This document shows positions 26,523 to 34,751 of a DNA stretch of 64,000 nucleotides, one piece after another. The translations under genes were made by a program, and so were the position numbers. This stretch comes from Streptomyces europaeiscabiei (GTDB lineage Bacteria; Actinomycetota; Actinomycetes; Streptomycetales; Streptomycetaceae), in assembly GCF_036346855.1 (NCBI RefSeq), contig NZ_CP107841.1:5274001-5338000 (forward strand), in the 5' to 3' direction. How positions within the stretch are numbered: position 1 is the first letter of the stretch; each line of letters begins with the position of its first letter. The notes below the pieces were generated by a model. It ran no database searches. It had not been told where the DNA came from and saw only the letters and a list, made by a program, of their open reading frames with translations.

Positions 26523-29333
26523 ATGGCACCGCCCCTCTCCAGACGCTTTCTCCTCCAGTCCGCGTTGCTCGCCGCGGCCGTACCCGGAGTTTCCTTTGCG
26601 GCGGGTGGTGGCCGAGCGTTCGCCGCCACTGTTCCGATGCCTTCCACCTGGTCGGTGCGACCCTTCGAGTTGAAGGACGTGGCGCTCGGCCAGGGCCTGT
26701 TCGCCGACAAACGTCAGTTGATGCTCGACCACGGCCGCGGCTACGACGTCGACCGGCTGTTGCAGGTCTTCCGTGCCAACGCGGGCCTTTCCACCAAGGG
26801 TGCGGTCGCTCCCGGCGGCTGGGAGGGGCTCGACGGCGAGGCCAACGGCAACCTCCGCGGCCACTACACCGGGCACTTCCTGACCATGCTCGCCCAGGCC
26901 TACGCGAGCACCAAGGACACGGCGTACTCCGACAAGATCCGCTACATGGTCGGCGCGTTGACCGAGGTGCGCACGGCGTTGCGCACCGACCCGCGCATGC
27001 TCGCCGTCACCGGGAAGTTCGGCGGTGCCCATGAGAACGTCCGGGGCTCCTACCAGTACGTCGACCTGCCGAACAGCGTGCTCGGCGGCGCGTCGGCGAT
27101 CACCCTGTCGGCCTGGGTGAAGCCCACACACAACGCCAACTGGCAGCGGGTCTTCGACTTCGGCGACAACACCACCCGCTACATGTACCTGGTCACTCGC
27201 AACGCGAGCGGGGTTCCGCGCTTCGCCATCACCACCGGCGGAGCGGGCGGGGAGCAGAGCCTCAACGGCACCGCCGCGCTGCCACTGAACCAGTGGAGCC
27301 ACCTGGCGGTGACCATCTCCGGCAGCACGGGCACCCTCTACGTCAACGGCACCGCCGTCGCCCAGAACACCTCGATGACCCTCAACCCATCGGTCCTGGG
27401 CACCCTGACGAACAACTGGCTGGGCCGCTCCAACTACTCCGCCGACCCGATGTTCGCGGGCGTCTTCGACGAGTTCAACATCTGGTCGAGGGCGCTGACC
27501 GCGGCGGAGATCACCTCACTGCAGACCAACGAGGCCAAGAAGTCCTCCGCGGGGCTCGGCAACCTCGCGTCGTACTACTTCTTCGCCACCACCGGCGGCA
27601 CCTTCGACGACGCCTCCGGACGCGGCCTGACCGCCACGCTGCGCCGCACCTGGGGCGGGCCGAGCCATCCCGGGTTCCTCGCCGCCTACCCGGAGACGCA
27701 GTTCATCGATCTGGAGTCGCGGACCAGCGCCGACTACACCGTGGTGTGGGCGCCGTACTACACCGCGCACAAGATCCTCAAGGGTCTGCTCGACGCCTAC
27801 CTCGCCACGGACGACGCCCGGGCGCTCGACCTCGCGTCCGGCATGTGCGACTGGATGTACTCCCGGCTGTCCAAGCTGCCCGAGTCCACGCTGCAGCGGA
27901 TGTGGGGCATCTTCTCCAGCGGTGAGTTCGGCGGCATCGTCGAGACGATCGTCGACCTGTACTCGATCACCGGCAAGGCCGACCACCTCGCACTGGCCAA
28001 GCTGTTCGACCTCGACCGGCTCATCGACGCCTGCGCCGCCGGCACCGACATCCTGGACGGCCTCCACGCCAACCAGCACATCCCGATCATGACCGGTTAC
28101 GTCCGGCTGTACGACGCGACGGGCGAGACCCGCTACCTCACCGCCGCGAAGAACTTCTGGGGCATGGTGATCCCGCAGCGCATGTACGGGATCGGCGGCA
28201 CCAGCACGGCCGAGTTCTGGAAGGCGCGCGGGGTCGTCGCGGGGACGATCAGCGACACCAACGCCGAGACCTGCTGCGCCTACAACCTGCTCAAGCTGAG
28301 CCGGAGCCTGTTCTTCCACGATCAGGACCCGAAGTACATGGACTACTACGAGCGGGCCCTGCTCAACCAGATCCTCGGCTCCAAGCAGGACAAGGCCGAC
28401 GCCGAGAAGCCGCTGGTCACGTACTTCATCGGGCTGAAGCCCGGTCATGTGCGCGACTACACCCCCAAGCAGGGCACCACCTGCTGCGAGGGCACCGGCA
28501 TGGAGAGCGCCACCAAGTACCAGGACTCGGTGTACTTCACCAAGGCCGACGGCAGCGCGCTGTACGTCAACCTGTACAGCGCCGCCACGCTGAACTGGTC
28601 CGCGAAGGGCGTGACGGTCGCCCAGAGTACGGACTACCCCAGGGAACAGGGCTCCACGATCACCATCGGGGGCGGCAGCGGGGCCTTCGAGATGCGACTG
28701 CGGGTGCCGTCATGGGCGGGTTCCGGCTTCCGGGTGACCGTCAACGGCAGCGCGGTGAGTGGCACTCCGGCCGCGGGGAGCTACTTCACGATCCCCTCCC
28801 GCACCTGGCGCGGCGGGGACGTCGTACGCGTGACGATCCCGTTCCGGCTGAGGGTGGAGAAGGCCCTCGACGATCCGTCGCTCCAGACGCTGTTCTACGG
28901 GCCGGTCAACCTGGTGGGCAGGAACAGCGGTACGAGTTACCTGTCGGTCGGGTTGTACCGGAACGCCGGGCTCTCCGGTGACCTGTTGCCCTCCCTCGCT
29001 CCGGTGAGCGGAAAGCCGCTGCACTACACGCTGGGCGGCATCGAGTTCGCTCCCTTCTACGAAGGGAGCGAGGATCCGACGCACGCCTACGTCAAGCGCG
29101 CCGAACCGAAGGTCGTCCTCGGCGGTACCGATTCGGGCGTCGCCAATCCTGCGAAGTCCGACGGCACGACCCTGCTGGACGAGATCTGGGCTGGTGCGCC
29201 GTTCGCCGACAAGGGCGCACTGGTGGCGCGTGTGCAGTCGACCGTCAATTCCTGGGTGTCTGCCGGGCTGCTGAGCCAGGCCGACGGACAGAAGGTGGTG
29301 ACCACCGCGCAGGACGCGACGTACGCGGCCTGA
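26523..29333 (+). CDS. Secreted GH127 beta-L-arabinofuranosidase-like hydrolase with inserted LamG domain
   Basis: A 936-residue exported enzyme. ATG 26523 gives a twin-arginine signal (SRRFLLQSALLAAAVPG, AFA cleavage); upstream in-frame starts would bury it. The family is GH127 (formerly DUF1680), a toroid of paired helices followed by beta-sandwich domains, known to remove beta-L-arabinofuranose. The zinc-thiolate site of the family enzyme HypBA1 is intact: Glu582 and Cys584 in AETCC, and Cys654-Cys655 in TTCCEGTG, Cys654 matching the nucleophile. A LamG/concanavalin-like domain (about 175-340; SAWVKPTHNANWQRVFDFG to FDEFNIWSRALTAAEI) is embedded inside the catalytic domain and is probably a carbohydrate-binding insertion. 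It stands alone beside tRNA-Leu, suggesting a niche-specific gene for plant polysaccharide. Confidence 0.93.
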   Translation: MAPPLSRRFLLQSALLAAAVPGVSFAAGGGRAFAATVPMPSTWSVRPFELKDVALGQGLFADKRQLMLDHGRGYDVDRLLQVFRANAGLSTKGAVAPGGWEGLDGEANGNLRGHYTGHFLTMLAQAYASTKDTAYSDKIRYMVGALTEVRTALRTDPRMLAVTGKFGGAHENVRGSYQYVDLPNSVLGGASAITLSAWVKPTHNANWQRVFDFGDNTTRYMYLVTRNASGVPRFAITTGGAGGEQSLNGTAALPLNQWSHLAVTISGSTGTLYVNGTAVAQNTSMTLNPSVLGTLTNNWLGRSNYSADPMFAGVFDEFNIWSRALTAAEITSLQTNEAKKSSAGLGNLASYYFFATTGGTFDDASGRGLTATLRRTWGGPSHPGFLAAYPETQFIDLESRTSADYTVVWAPYYTAHKILKGLLDAYLATDDARALDLASGMCDWMYSRLSKLPESTLQRMWGIFSSGEFGGIVETIVDLYSITGKADHLALAKLFDLDRLIDACAAGTDILDGLHANQHIPIMTGYVRLYDATGETRYLTAAKNFWGMVIPQRMYGIGGTSTAEFWKARGVVAGTISDTNAETCCAYNLLKLSRSLFFHDQDPKYMDYYERALLNQILGSKQDKADAEKPLVTYFIGLKPGHVRDYTPKQGTTCCEGTGMESATKYQDSVYFTKADGSALYVNLYSAATLNWSAKGVTVAQSTDYPREQGSTITIGGGSGAFEMRLRVPSWAGSGFRVTVNGSAVSGTPAAGSYFTIPSRTWRGGDVVRVTIPFRLRVEKALDDPSLQTLFYGPVNLVGRNSGTSYLSVGLYRNAGLSGDLLPSLAPVSGKPLHYTLGGIEFAPFYEGSEDPTHAYVKRAEPKVVLGGTDSGVANPAKSDGTTLLDEIWAGAPFADKGALVARVQSTVNSWVSAGLLSQADGQKVVTTAQDATYAA

Positions 29334-29392
29334 CCGGCACGGGCGGTTGCTCCCACGGCGGGGCGGCCGCCCTTCGCGTTCCCCGGGAGGAT

Positions 29393-29596
29393 CTACGCGG
29401 CGAGGCGCTCGGCCAGAGGCTCGACCTTGACGCCCGTGCCGTCGAAAGCCTTGCTGCGGTAGGCCTCCGAGAGTGGGATCAGCCTGCTCATGGCGGGGTT
29501 GTGCGGGGCCATCGTGAGCTCCGGGACGATGAAGTCGATCTCCGGGCCGAGGGCTTTCGAGTACCCGCTCACGGCCGTGCGGCCGATGAGGGCCAC
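29393..29596 (-). pseudogene. Orphan 3' fragment of an unidentified gene
   Basis: A 67-codon frame with strong Streptomyces third-position GC, so it looks like real coding DNA. It ends PLAERLAA and contains GPEIDFIVPELTMAPHNPAM. The frame stays open about 20 codons upstream (to a stop at 29660) but without a ribosome site, so it is more likely the surviving tail of a longer gene. I do not recognise the family. It faces away from the HxlR relic, the usual divergent layout of an HxlR regulator and its target. Confidence 0.4.
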
Positions 29597-29599
29597 GTT

Positions 29600-29790
29600 G
29601 TCCAGCCACGCCTTGAGGGTCGACGGGATCGAGGAGCGAGCGCATGCTCTCCGACCTGCTCACGAACTCGGCGCCGCCGGGCTGGTACTGCGCGAGGTCG
29701 ACGAAGGGCCACCACTGCGTGTCACCTACCGGCTGACCGAGGCAGGGCCGCGCTTGAACTGGCGCTGCAGGAACCGGCGCTGCAGGAACC
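29600..29790 (+). pseudogene. Degenerate HxlR-family regulator fragment
   Basis: Pieces of an HxlR-type winged-helix regulator are readable in three frames: LRVDGI (29613-29630), SERMLSDLL (29635-29661), HELGAAGLVLREVDEGPP-LRVTYRLTEAG (from 29661), then ALELALQEP (29750-29776). Order and spacing match the family, but at least three frameshifts and missing ends mean no functional protein. A 15-bp repeat (GGCGCTGCAGGAACC, twice from 29761) lies in the decaying tail. Confidence 0.6.
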
Positions 29791-29863
29791 GGCGGTACGG
29801 GGTCCGGCCCAGCCGTACCGTCTCCTCGTACACGTGGGTCGACTCGGCAGCTAGCGGGCAGAG

Positions 29864-29905
29864 TTTTCCACAGGTGGGGACCAGTGGGGCGCCGGGTTGT
29901 CCACA
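29864..29905. promoter_or_regulatory. Pair of DnaA boxes
   Basis: TTTTCCACA (29864-29872) and TTGTCCACA (29897-29905, exact preferred Streptomyces box), same orientation, 24 bases apart, ~85 bases before the DUF2252 start. Confidence 0.6.
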
Positions 29906-29989
29906 GGGTCTGACGCGTTTCGGCCACCGGCTGTACCGTCGTCACGAGTTGATGTTCGTGCGAGGACGGGTGCGGGGGAGGCGGTCGCT

Positions 29990-31450
29990 GTGACCGAGAC
30001 CAGTACGACGGCAGGGCCGGTGGCCGAGGCGGATCTCGGGGCGAAGGCGGCGTCGCCTTCGGTCGGCGCGCGCGTGCCGGGGGTGCCGGGGTTCGCCCGG
30101 TGGCCCTCGGAGGGGTCGCCCAAGGACGAGGGCAAGGCGCTGCGCACGCGGGTGCCCCGCAGCGCGCACGCGGATGTGACCCTCACCGCCGGCCGGCCGG
30201 ACGCGGTGTCCGCGGTGGAGGAGTCCAACCACGGCCGGATCGCCGGCCTCACCCCGATACGGGTCGGCAGGATGGCGGCCACCCCCTTCGCGTTCCTGCG
30301 CGGCTCGGCAGGCCTGATGGCCTACGACCTCGCCCGTACGCCCATGACCGGCATCGGCACCCAGATCTGCGGCGACGCCCACGCGGCCAACTTCGGCCTG
30401 TACGGGGACGCGCGCGGCGAACTCGTCATGGACCTCAACGACTTCGACGAGACCGTGCACGGTCCCTGGGAATGGGACCTCAAGCGCCTCGCCGCCTCCC
30501 TGGTGCTCGCCGGTCGCGAGGCGGGCGCCGACGAGGACATCTGCCGCAAGGCGGCCTACGACGCGACGGGTGCGTATCGGCGCACGATGCGGCTCCTCGC
30601 CAAGCTCTCGGCGCTCGACGCGTGGAACGCCATCGCGGACGAGGAACTGGTCTCCTACACCGACGCCCACGACCTGCTGGGCACGCTGGAGCGGGTCTCG
30701 GAGAAGGCGCGCGCCAACACGAGCGGCCGTTTCGCGGCCAAGGCGACCCGGCCGGTGGAGGGTGGGGGCCGCCACTTCGTGGACGCTTTGCCCGTGCTGC
30801 GCCGCGTGGACGACGAGGAGGCCGCCGCCGTGGCCACCTCCCTGACGCAGTACCTGACCACCCTTTCGGAGGACCGCCATCCACTGCTCGCCCGGTACGC
30901 CGTGCACGATGTGGCGTTCCGCGTGGTCGGCACCGGCAGTGTGGGCACCCGCTCGTACGTCGTCCTGCTGCTGGACCACCGAGGGGAACCGCTCGTCCTC
31001 CAGGTGAAGGAAGCCCGCCCTTCGGTGCTCGAGCCGCACCTCGCGACCGCCGGCTTCGAGGTGCCGGAGACGGAACACGAGGGGCGCCGGGTGGTACTCG
31101 GCCAGAAGCGTATGCAGGTCGTCAGCGACATCCTGCTGGGCTGGACCACCGTCGACGGACTCCCCTTCCAGGTACGCCAGTTCCGCAACCGCAAGGGCAG
31201 CGTCGACCCCGCGGCCCTGGCCGCCGACCAGATCGACGACTACGGCCGTATGACCGGCGCCCTCCTCGCCCGTGCCCACGCCCACAGCGCCGACCCCCGC
31301 CTGATCGCCGGCTACTGCGGCAAGAACGAGGAGCTCGACGAGGCGACGGCCACGTTCGCCGTGACCTACGCGGACCGCACGGAGGCGGACCACGCGGACC
31401 TGGTGACGGCTGTGCGGGCGGGGCGGATCGCGGCGGAGACAGGGGTCTGA
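29990..31450 (+). CDS. DUF2252 family protein
   Basis: A 486-residue cytoplasmic protein. GTG 29990 follows GGGGGAGG and gives a length close to the family; an in-frame GTG at 29897 would add a poorly coding stretch that contains a DnaA box. The domain has a kinase-like feel: CGDAHAANFGLYG followed by MDLNDFDET-HGPWEWDLKRLA resembles the HGDxxxxN and D motifs of aminoglycoside-phosphotransferase folds, and YVVLLLDHRGEPLVLQVKEA has a lysine-bearing strand. Family knowledge: widespread and uncharacterised. No operon partner; a terminator-like hairpin follows at 31613. Confidence 0.9.
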   Translation: MTETSTTAGPVAEADLGAKAASPSVGARVPGVPGFARWPSEGSPKDEGKALRTRVPRSAHADVTLTAGRPDAVSAVEESNHGRIAGLTPIRVGRMAATPFAFLRGSAGLMAYDLARTPMTGIGTQICGDAHAANFGLYGDARGELVMDLNDFDETVHGPWEWDLKRLAASLVLAGREAGADEDICRKAAYDATGAYRRTMRLLAKLSALDAWNAIADEELVSYTDAHDLLGTLERVSEKARANTSGRFAAKATRPVEGGGRHFVDALPVLRRVDDEEAAAVATSLTQYLTTLSEDRHPLLARYAVHDVAFRVVGTGSVGTRSYVVLLLDHRGEPLVLQVKEARPSVLEPHLATAGFEVPETEHEGRRVVLGQKRMQVVSDILLGWTTVDGLPFQVRQFRNRKGSVDPAALAADQIDDYGRMTGALLARAHAHSADPRLIAGYCGKNEELDEATATFAVTYADRTEADHADLVTAVRAGRIAAETGV

Positions 31451-31612
31451 GGGGAGAGCGAACAGGAGCATCAGGGCGGCTGGAGGGCTTCGGACCGGCT
31501 GGGGTGCCCGGAGCGGGGACGTGTTGTGAGCGCGCGGAGGCTTCGGATACGTCCGTCGGGTGGCAGGGGTGTCCGGATGAGCCGACTGCGCTGACCGGGC
31601 AGCCGGTGAAGC

Positions 31613-31634
31613 GGGGGCGATATCACTCGCCCCC
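31613..31634 (+). terminator. Terminator-like hairpin behind the DUF2252 gene
   Basis: GGGGGCGA, six bases, TCGCCCCC, then GGGTCTTT. It is in the otherwise gene-free gap 31451-31687. Confidence 0.5.
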
Positions 31635-31687
31635 GGGTCTTTGGCGGCTTTCGGTGGGGCTCGGAGCCGTGGCCTAGGCTGGGTCGG

Positions 31688-32674
31688 GTGACGACCCCGG
31701 AAGCCGAGCAGACACCGTCCGAGCGCCCCACCGAGCCCGTGGAGCCTGATGAGGGCGCGGAGCCTGTCGAAGGCGCGACAGCCGCCGGGGGCGCGGCGTC
31801 TGCCGGGGGTGAGGCCTCCGCCGACGGTGAGGCCTCCGCCGGGGGGCCGTCGTCCGCGGAAGGGTCGACCTCTGCCGAGGGCGCGAGCTCGGGGCGGCCC
31901 GAGGAGCGGCTGGAGCGGGCCGTGCGGGCGGCCGAGCAGGCGCTGATCGAGTACGAGATCGCCGTCGAGACCTTCCGGGTCGAGGTGGAGAACTTTTCCC
32001 GGTTGCACCACCAGAAGCTCGGCCCCGTGTACGCGAGGCTCGACGAGCTGGACGCCCAGATCGCCGAAGCGAAGGCCGCGTGCACCGGTGACCCCGAGGA
32101 TGTGCGCAAGGCTCAGGAGGCGCGGGCCCGGGTCATGCCCATGCCGGGTGTGGAGGAGCTTTTCCACGGCTGGATGGACTCCGAGGGCCTGTTCCCCGAG
32201 GCCGCGGCGATGCTCACCGACCAGCCCGTACGTTCCCCGGAGCGGGTGCGGCCGAGCGACGAGGCCCGCAGGCTCTACCGCGAGCTGGTCCGCAAGGCCC
32301 ACCCCGACCTGGCACAGGACGACAAGGAGCGGGAGCGGCGGGGCGAGTTCATAGCCCGGGTGAACGCCGCGTACGGCCGTGGTGACGAGGTGCTGCTGCG
32401 GGAGCTGGCCGAGGAGTGGGCGGCCGGGCCCGTTCCGGAGGAGCGCAGGCCGAGCCGCGCCGAGGAGCTGTACGCCCGGCTCGAATGGCTCGCCCAACGC
32501 AAGGAGCTGCTCGCCCTCGTCGCCCGGGAGCTGGAGGAGGGCGCCATCGGCTCCATGCTCCGCCTGGCCCCGGACGACCCCGACCGTCTCCTCGAGGAGA
32601 TCGCCGATCAGCTGCTGGCGGAGGTCGAACAGCGGGAAGCGGAGCTGGCGGGGTTGGTCGGCCAGGACGAGTAG
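31688..32674 (+). CDS. J-domain-containing protein
   Basis: A 328-residue protein starting at GTG 31688. The first ~75 residues are an acidic Ala/Gly/Ser/Glu repeat. A coiled coil follows (RLERAVRAAEQALIEYEIAVETF), then a J-domain-like segment (ARRLYRELVRKAHPDLAQDDKERERRGEFIARVNAAYGRGD) with the HPD motif that activates DnaK, and a C-terminal helical domain. It has no zinc finger or client-binding domain of full DnaJ. The start is probably leaderless: TAGGCT ends seven bases before GTG and no ribosome site is seen. It could be a specialised DnaK co-chaperone; partners are unknown. Confidence 0.85.
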   Translation: MTTPEAEQTPSERPTEPVEPDEGAEPVEGATAAGGAASAGGEASADGEASAGGPSSAEGSTSAEGASSGRPEERLERAVRAAEQALIEYEIAVETFRVEVENFSRLHHQKLGPVYARLDELDAQIAEAKAACTGDPEDVRKAQEARARVMPMPGVEELFHGWMDSEGLFPEAAAMLTDQPVRSPERVRPSDEARRLYRELVRKAHPDLAQDDKERERRGEFIARVNAAYGRGDEVLLRELAEEWAAGPVPEERRPSRAEELYARLEWLAQRKELLALVARELEEGAIGSMLRLAPDDPDRLLEEIADQLLAEVEQREAELAGLVGQDE

Positions 32675-32752
32675 CCCGGCAGGCATGCCTGCTCTGCGCG
32701 CACTGCCCGGCCGGAACGGTCGAGGGCTCGGGTCGGCGGCCGGCCGGTCGGG

Positions 32753-32758
32753 TAGCGT
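32753..32758 (+). promoter_or_regulatory. -10 element of a probable leaderless promoter
   Basis: TAGCGT ends seven bases before the rhodanese ATG, with no ribosome site between. The same TAGCGT-N7-ATGCAT layout occurs at 52541 before the quinone oxidoreductase gene. Confidence 0.45.
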
Positions 32759-32765
32759 CGTATGC

Positions 32766-33113
32766 ATGCATCTCGGAGCTGGTGTGCCCACGGTTGAGGT
32801 CGGAGACCTCAAGGACGACGACTTTCTGCTGGATGTCCGGGAGGACGACGAGTGGCAGGCAGGTCATGCCGAAGGGGCGCTGCACATCCCCATCAGTGAG
32901 TTCGTGGCGCGCTACGGAGAGGTGACCGAGGCGGCTCCGCAGGACGGCAGGATTCATGTGATCTGCCGCTCGGGCGGTCGTTCGGCGCAGGTCACGATGT
33001 TTCTCGTCCAGCGGGGCGTCGACGCGGTGAACGTCGACGGCGGCATGCAGGTATGGGCAGCCGCCGGCCGGCCGGTGGTGGACGACAAGGGCGGGTCGGG
33101 CTTCGTTCTCTAG
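32766..33113 (+). CDS. Rhodanese-like sulfurtransferase domain protein
   Basis: A 115-residue single rhodanese domain. The active-site loop CRSGGRS holds the catalytic Cys that carries a persulfide, and the LLDVREDDEWQAGHAEGALHIP and NVDGGMQVWAAAG motifs are typical. It is cytoplasmic and could donate sulfur to a thiol acceptor or detoxify cyanide; the specific acceptor is unknown. ATG 32766 is the only start fitting the fold. Its transcript is probably leaderless. The next gene is convergent. Confidence 0.93.
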   Translation: MHLGAGVPTVEVGDLKDDDFLLDVREDDEWQAGHAEGALHIPISEFVARYGEVTEAAPQDGRIHVICRSGGRSAQVTMFLVQRGVDAVNVDGGMQVWAAAGRPVVDDKGGSGFVL

Positions 33114-33236
33114 GGAACTTCGTCTCCCGGGATCACGCGCCGGACCGCAGGTGGGCGGACCGCACGTGGGTGGGGCGCACCTGGGTGGGGCGCGCGGGCA
33201 GGACGTGCGCGCCCCGAGGCGTGGGGTGCGCGGCAC

Positions 33237-34436
33237 TCAGCCCAGTGGGTGTGCCGCCAGCAGGTCGCCCAGAGCCTCCTCGTGGGCCGCGGCGGGGCCG
33301 AGTGACAGTTCGAGGTGCTTGGCCCAGGCGTGATAGCGGTGCAGGGGGTATTCGACGTCGGCGCCGAAGCCCCCGTGCAGATGCTGGGCGGTCTGCACGA
33401 CCCGCCGTACGCCCTCCGAGGCCCAGATCTTGGCCACGGCGACATCCCCGGCGGCGGGCAGCGCACCCCCCGCCCCGGAGCTGATGCGCCACGCGGCCTG
33501 CCACAGCGTCGCCTCCATCGCACGAAGGTCGATGAAGCGGTCGGCGGCCTGTACGGCGACGGCCTGGAACGAGGCGATCGGGAAGCCGAACTGTTCCCGT
33601 TTGCCGGCGTATTCGCTGGTCATGCCGAGTACACCCTCACCCAGGCCGAGCGCCAGCGCGCACGTCCCGGTGGTCAGCAGCTCCCGCAGCCGCTCCCACG
33701 CCCCCTCGGCGTCGATGACGTCCCGCCCGGCGATCCGGGCCGACTCCAGCCGCAGCTCCGCGAGCCGTTCGCCGCTGGTGGAGAACTGCTCGGCGAGCGT
33801 CACCCCCTCGTGGACTCGGGGAACGAGGGCGAGCACCGTCCGGCCGTCGGCGTCGGCGGCCGAGTCCGGCTCGGCTCCGTCACCGGGCAGGCGGGGGGCG
33901 ACCGACTCCGGTGAGAGCGTCGCGGGGACGACGACGAAGTCCGCGTTGTGCGCCCAGGGCACCGCCGTCTGTACGCCGTCCAGGACCCAGGTGCCGTCGG
34001 CGTCCCGCCGTGCGGTCACGGCGAGTTCGGCCGGGTCGTGGCCGGTGCGGCCGTGGGCGGCGACGGTCAGGACGACCTCGCCCCGGCCGACGCGGGCGAG
34101 CAGATCCGCCTTCAGCTGCTCGCTCCCGTGCGCCTGTACTGCCACGGCGGCTGCGCTGCTCTCCAGCAGTGGCCCCCTGGCCAGCACCTTCGCCGACTCG
34201 CGCAGTACCAGGCACAGGGCGATCGGATCGAGGCCCGAGCCGCCGTACCGGGGGTCCAGCAACAGGCTGAGCAGGTCCGCGTCGGCGAGTCTCGCCCACA
34301 GGGCGCGGTCGAAGTCGTCGGCCACGGCGCCCGCCACGAGCGCCGGGCTCGGTACCCCGTCCGGCGCGACCCCGGCGAACACCGCCCGCGCCGCTTCGGC
34401 CGCCGCCTGCTGCTCCTCGGTGAAGGTGAAGTCCAC
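33237..34436 (-). CDS. Acyl-CoA dehydrogenase family protein
   Basis: A 399-residue FAD enzyme of the acyl-CoA dehydrogenase fold, starting at GTG 34436 (MDFTFTEEQQAAAEAAR) behind GAAGGGGCGG. Helical N-domain, middle beta-domain (LTVAAHGRTGH to LAELRLESARI) and C-terminal helices with KREQFGFPIASFQAV and QTAQHLHGGFGADVEYPLHRY are visible. The short middle domain and weak catalytic-glutamate region resemble the FadE subunits that work as heterodimers on steroid side chains. Supporting that, a KstR-type box lies 42-55 bases upstream of the start. Substrate is inferred only; a role in ordinary fatty-acid oxidation is equally open. Confidence 0.9.
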   Translation of the reverse strand: MDFTFTEEQQAAAEAARAVFAGVAPDGVPSPALVAGAVADDFDRALWARLADADLLSLLLDPRYGGSGLDPIALCLVLRESAKVLARGPLLESSAAAVAVQAHGSEQLKADLLARVGRGEVVLTVAAHGRTGHDPAELAVTARRDADGTWVLDGVQTAVPWAHNADFVVVPATLSPESVAPRLPGDGAEPDSAADADGRTVLALVPRVHEGVTLAEQFSTSGERLAELRLESARIAGRDVIDAEGAWERLRELLTTGTCALALGLGEGVLGMTSEYAGKREQFGFPIASFQAVAVQAADRFIDLRAMEATLWQAAWRISSGAGGALPAAGDVAVAKIWASEGVRRVVQTAQHLHGGFGADVEYPLHRYHAWAKHLELSLGPAAAHEEALGDLLAAHPLG

Positions 34437-34477
34437 GGTTCCGCCCCTTCGGTGTCGCCGATGACAGGGCGTCAAGA

Positions 34478-34491
34478 TAGAACAGGTTCTA
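34478..34491. promoter_or_regulatory. KstR-type operator
   Basis: TAGAACAGGTTCTA is a perfect palindrome and matches TNNAACNNGTTNNA, the binding motif of the TetR-family sterol regulator KstR. It lies in the promoter region of the acyl-CoA dehydrogenase gene, within the divergent gap 34437-34751, which has no gene. Confidence 0.6.
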
Positions 34492-34611
34492 GAAGAGGGG
34501 AATGGTGCGGGGCGGGGCGGTGGTCGCGCGCCGGGCGCGCCAGGCGGCTGAGCGGCCGTGGCGGCTCTCGGGAGAGAGGCGGACCACACTGCGCCGTAAG
34601 GTGTCCCCCGC

Positions 34612-34620
34612 TGTGGATAA
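34612..34620 (-). promoter_or_regulatory. DnaA box
   Basis: TTATCCACA on the minus strand, in the divergent gap before the DUF5819 gene. Confidence 0.5.
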
Positions 34621-34751
34621 CCTCGTGGGTGCCGTGTGAGCGGTGTGACGATGTGACTGCTGTGGCCATCGGGGCTGTGCCGGAGGGACGCGGCTGAGTA
34701 AGTTCCGGTGGGGAAGTGGACCGGGTAGTGGGAATCGGGGAGCGGGGCGGA

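Noticed and set aside
29942..32812. Minus-strand open frame of 956 codons
   Set aside because: It lies opposite the DUF2252 and J-domain genes, which have recognisable domains; long shadow frames are common in DNA of this GC content.
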